From contig NC_087388.1 of the NCBI RefSeq assembly GCF_963675165.1, positions 5,213,047 to 5,277,046 on the forward strand: a stretch of 64,000 nucleotides of DNA, in the 5' to 3' direction. The DNA comes from Halichondria panicea (taxonomy: Eukaryota; Porifera; Demospongiae; Suberitida; Halichondriidae). Position numbers and translations under genes: made by a program. The notes under the pieces were generated by a model that saw only the letters and a list, made by a program, of their open reading frames with translations, did no database searches and had not been told where the DNA came from. Of this stretch, positions 63,957 through 64,000 are shown in pieces (the first letter of the stretch is position 1; the number at the start of each line of letters is the position of its first letter).

Positions 63957-64000
63957 AAGCTACAAGTACATGTAGCTGCAATTAAGAATTTGTAACCATC

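Overview
The window is animal nuclear DNA: AT-rich, with multi-exon genes, GT-AG introns mostly of 50-400 bases, many palindromic MITEs, CA/GT microsatellites and LINE fragments. Receptor kinases joined to semaphorin/PSI/IPT ectodomains, a NIDO-AMOP-VWD-EGF membrane protein and a somatomedin-B seven-TM receptor, all with compact introns, suggest a demosponge (Amphimedon-like). The species is inferred from gene style only.

The core is a tandem array of receptor tyrosine kinase genes on the minus strand. Gene A (19104-6348), gene B (35821-26730) and gene C (53668-45510) can each be spliced by eye into 24 exons with consistent phases, giving 1607, 1635 and 1635 residues. Gene D (63317-59509) is the 3' half of a fourth gene running off the right edge. 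On the plus strand at 4190-5440 lies a broken 3' fragment of a fifth copy, in inverted orientation. The predicted protein has a signal peptide, a Sema propeller, three PSI domains alternating with IPT repeats (the plexin ectodomain plan), one TM helix and a complete Met/Ron-like tyrosine kinase in place of the plexin GAP domain. A and D resemble each other; B and C are near-identical recent duplicates.

Between the kinase genes, on the plus strand, lie two decayed copies of a NIDO-AMOP-VWD-EGF-TM adhesion gene: a 5'-truncated copy at 22036-25580 and a longer one at 39040-44355. Each is convergent with the kinase gene to its right. Together they mark a segmental duplication (22036-38660 versus 41739-54497). 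Comparing its two halves dates later events: MITE insertions with empty sites in the sister copy, a 235-base inversion of one EGF exon, exon loss and frameshifts.

Right of the duplication is a disrupted adhesion-type GPCR gene (56897-54581, minus), then LINE debris and gene D. The left 3.7 kb holds no gene: it contains a 2.4-kb element with terminal inverted repeats, older repeats and a LINE 3' end. Several elements share termini beginning TAGCCTC and make 9-bp target duplications. A 2.2-kb transposon relic with ~500-bp inverted repeats sits in intron 10 of gene A.
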